A stretch of DNA of 13,623 nucleotides, taken from contig JBBING010000060.1 of assembly GCA_037444005.1 (NCBI GenBank), forward strand, positions 1-13,623, given 5' to 3'. A program made the position numbers and the translations under genes. Each line of letters starts with the position of its first letter. The stretch's first letter is position 1. The notes under the pieces were generated by a model that saw only the letters and a list, made by a program, of their open reading frames with translations, was not told the origin of the DNA and ran no database searches. Below are positions 12,757 to 13,623 of the stretch, piece by piece. This DNA is from DATLZC01 sp037444005 (GTDB lineage: Bacteria > Chloroflexota > Dehalococcoidia > DSTF01 > JACRBR01).

Positions 12757-13623
12757 GTCTGCGCCCGCCTTTCTCGCATCATCCGCAGGAGGCTCGCCCA
12801 CTCGCCGCTGCGGTGGGCGGCCATGCGCACGTGGTCGAGCGCCCAAAACGCCGGCAGATCCCGCAGCCCCCGCGGCGAGCGCCGAGCCCGCCGCCACGCG
12901 TCGGCCAGCGGTCCGACGACCGTCGCTGCAAGCGCCAGGGACCACAGGGCGGCGAGCGCCCGCCTGGCGACGACCACGCCCGCCGGGAAGCCGAAGACCC
13001 GCCGCTCGAGGTACGGCACCGCATGGCCTCGGCCCCACCACTGACGCCAGAAGTCCCGCAGCGTCGATGGCGTCCGGTGCGTGACCACAATGGACCGCTC
13101 GAGCCGCCATGCGGCCCCGAGCGCGCGAAGCCGGTCGAAGAACACCACGTCCTCGCCCCCAGCCCCCGGAATCTCTTCCGGAAACGGCGCCCGCAGCCCG
13201 AGCTCGCGCCGGCACGAAAAGCCCTCGGTCCAGCCGACGTCACGGCCGGGACCATATCGCAGCTCGTGCTCCGCCTGCATGAACCGCCCGAACGCGTCGC
13301 TCAGGTTCTCGACCCGCGATTCCACCGACACGCAGTCGCAGCCCGCGACGTAGGCCCTGGCGAGCCGCTCGAGGAAGTCGGGAGACGGCCTGACGTCGGC
13401 GTTCAATACGACCACGACGTCGCCGGTCGCGGCCTGAATGCCCGCGTTGCGAGCCGCCCCGACACCCGACCGGCCCCGCTGCTCCAGGAGCCGGACAGGG
13501 CCACGCGCGGCGTACCGGCGCACGATCTCCCGGGTCCCGTCCGTCGAGCCGCCATCGATGACGATGACCTCGGAGGCGGGCAATCGCTGCGCGAGCGTCG
13601 CCTCGAGCGTCGCCGCGATGTCG
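12753..13623 (-). CDS. GT2 family glycosyltransferase, 5' end cut by the window
   Basis: A GT-A fold enzyme of which 289 residues are visible; probably only 10-25 N-terminal residues are missing. Seen (numbering from the first visible residue): IAATLEATLAQRLP (2-15), the helix after the missing N-E-E region; EVIVIDGGSTDGT (18-30), binding the nucleotide; GVGAARNAGIQAATGDVVVVLNADV (53-77), where NAD stands at the D-x-D position; SCRRELGLRAPFPEEIPGAGGEDVVFFDRL (136-165) with the acidic acceptor-side GEDV; and FWRQWWGRGHA (191-201). A hydrophobic stretch (about 214-238) near the C-terminus may be a membrane anchor. No ATG is needed at 13583: the frame continues upstream with family-like sequence. 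The stop overlaps the next gene as GTGA. It is the first visible gene of the nine-gene unit; more genes may precede it. Sugar unknown. Confidence 0.88.
   Translation of the reverse strand, partial: DIAATLEATLAQRLPASEVIVIDGGSTDGTREIVRRYAARGPVRLLEQRGRSGVGAARNAGIQAATGDVVVVLNADVRPSPDFLERLARAYVAGCDCVSVESRVENLSDAFGRFMQAEHELRYGPGRDVGWTEGFSCRRELGLRAPFPEEIPGAGGEDVVFFDRLRALGAAWRLERSIVVTHRTPSTLRDFWRQWWGRGHAVPYLERRVFGFPAGVVVARRALAALWSLALAATVVGPLADAWRRARRSPRGLRDLPAFWALDHVRMAAHRSGEWASLLRMMRERRAQT

Noticed and set aside
12757..13215. N-terminal extension of the GT4 gene beyond GTG 12756
   Set aside because: Arg/Ala-rich frame inside the GT2 gene. GTG 12756 gives a family-like N-terminus and a GTGA overlap.
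1..13623. CRISPR arrays, tRNA or rRNA genes, insertion sequences, attachment sites
   Set aside because: No regularly spaced repeats, no tRNA-like cloverleaf, no rRNA sequence and no transposase or integrase frames were recognised; nearly all of the window is accounted for by glycan genes.

Overview
The window is a very GC-rich bacterial segment (roughly 70% G+C by eye, with strong G/C bias at third codon positions). It is packed with cell-surface polysaccharide genes. No rRNA, tRNA, transposase, CRISPR or phage gene is visible. The sequence alone does not fix the phylum. It fits a high-GC environmental bacterium using undecaprenyl-phosphate-linked glycan assembly, and I do not assign a taxon.

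Layout. (1) Positions 68-1813, minus strand: a polytopic membrane protein of the GT87/DUF2029 glycosyltransferase type with an extra soluble C-terminal domain. A possible further minus-strand gene may begin at the extreme left edge. (2) Positions 1814-2076: a 263-bp divergent intergenic region with two good ribosome-binding sites, a plausible -10 box for the plus-strand pair, a perfect 8-bp tandem duplication, a 10-bp palindrome and a small hairpin. (3) Positions 2077-4028, plus strand: a two-gene unit joined by an ATGA overlap, made of a short monotopic phosphoglycosyl transferase (the enzyme that puts the first sugar phosphate on the lipid carrier) and a WcaI-like GT4 glycosyltransferase. 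(4) Positions 3911 to the right edge, minus strand: nine tightly packed genes. In transcription order they are GT2 (5' end cut by the window), GT4, methyltransferase, Wzx/MOP-type flippase, GT4, methyltransferase, GT4, GT4, and a methyltransferase with an N-terminal zinc ribbon. Eight junctions give four ATGA overlaps and one GTGA overlap, two 17-nt overlaps and one 4-nt gap, so this is very probably one translationally coupled transcript whose promoter lies beyond the right edge.

How the genes could work together (inference). The phosphoglycosyl transferase primes undecaprenyl phosphate. The five GT4 enzymes and the GT2 enzyme extend the oligosaccharide on the cytoplasmic face. The three different class I methyltransferases may O-methylate sugars or chain ends. 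The flippase moves the lipid-linked unit across the membrane. The GT87 protein could add residues outside from a polyprenyl-phosphate sugar. No Wzy polymerase, ligase, chain-length regulator or nucleotide-sugar pathway gene is seen, so the locus continues elsewhere.

The plus-strand pair and the nine-gene operon converge and overlap by 118 bp of coding sequence. The least familiar items are the GT87 C-terminal domain, this antisense coding overlap, and the methyltransferase at 10683-11594 with a divergent cofactor motif. I do not see evidence for a radically new system: this is an accessory glycan locus with several unusual details.
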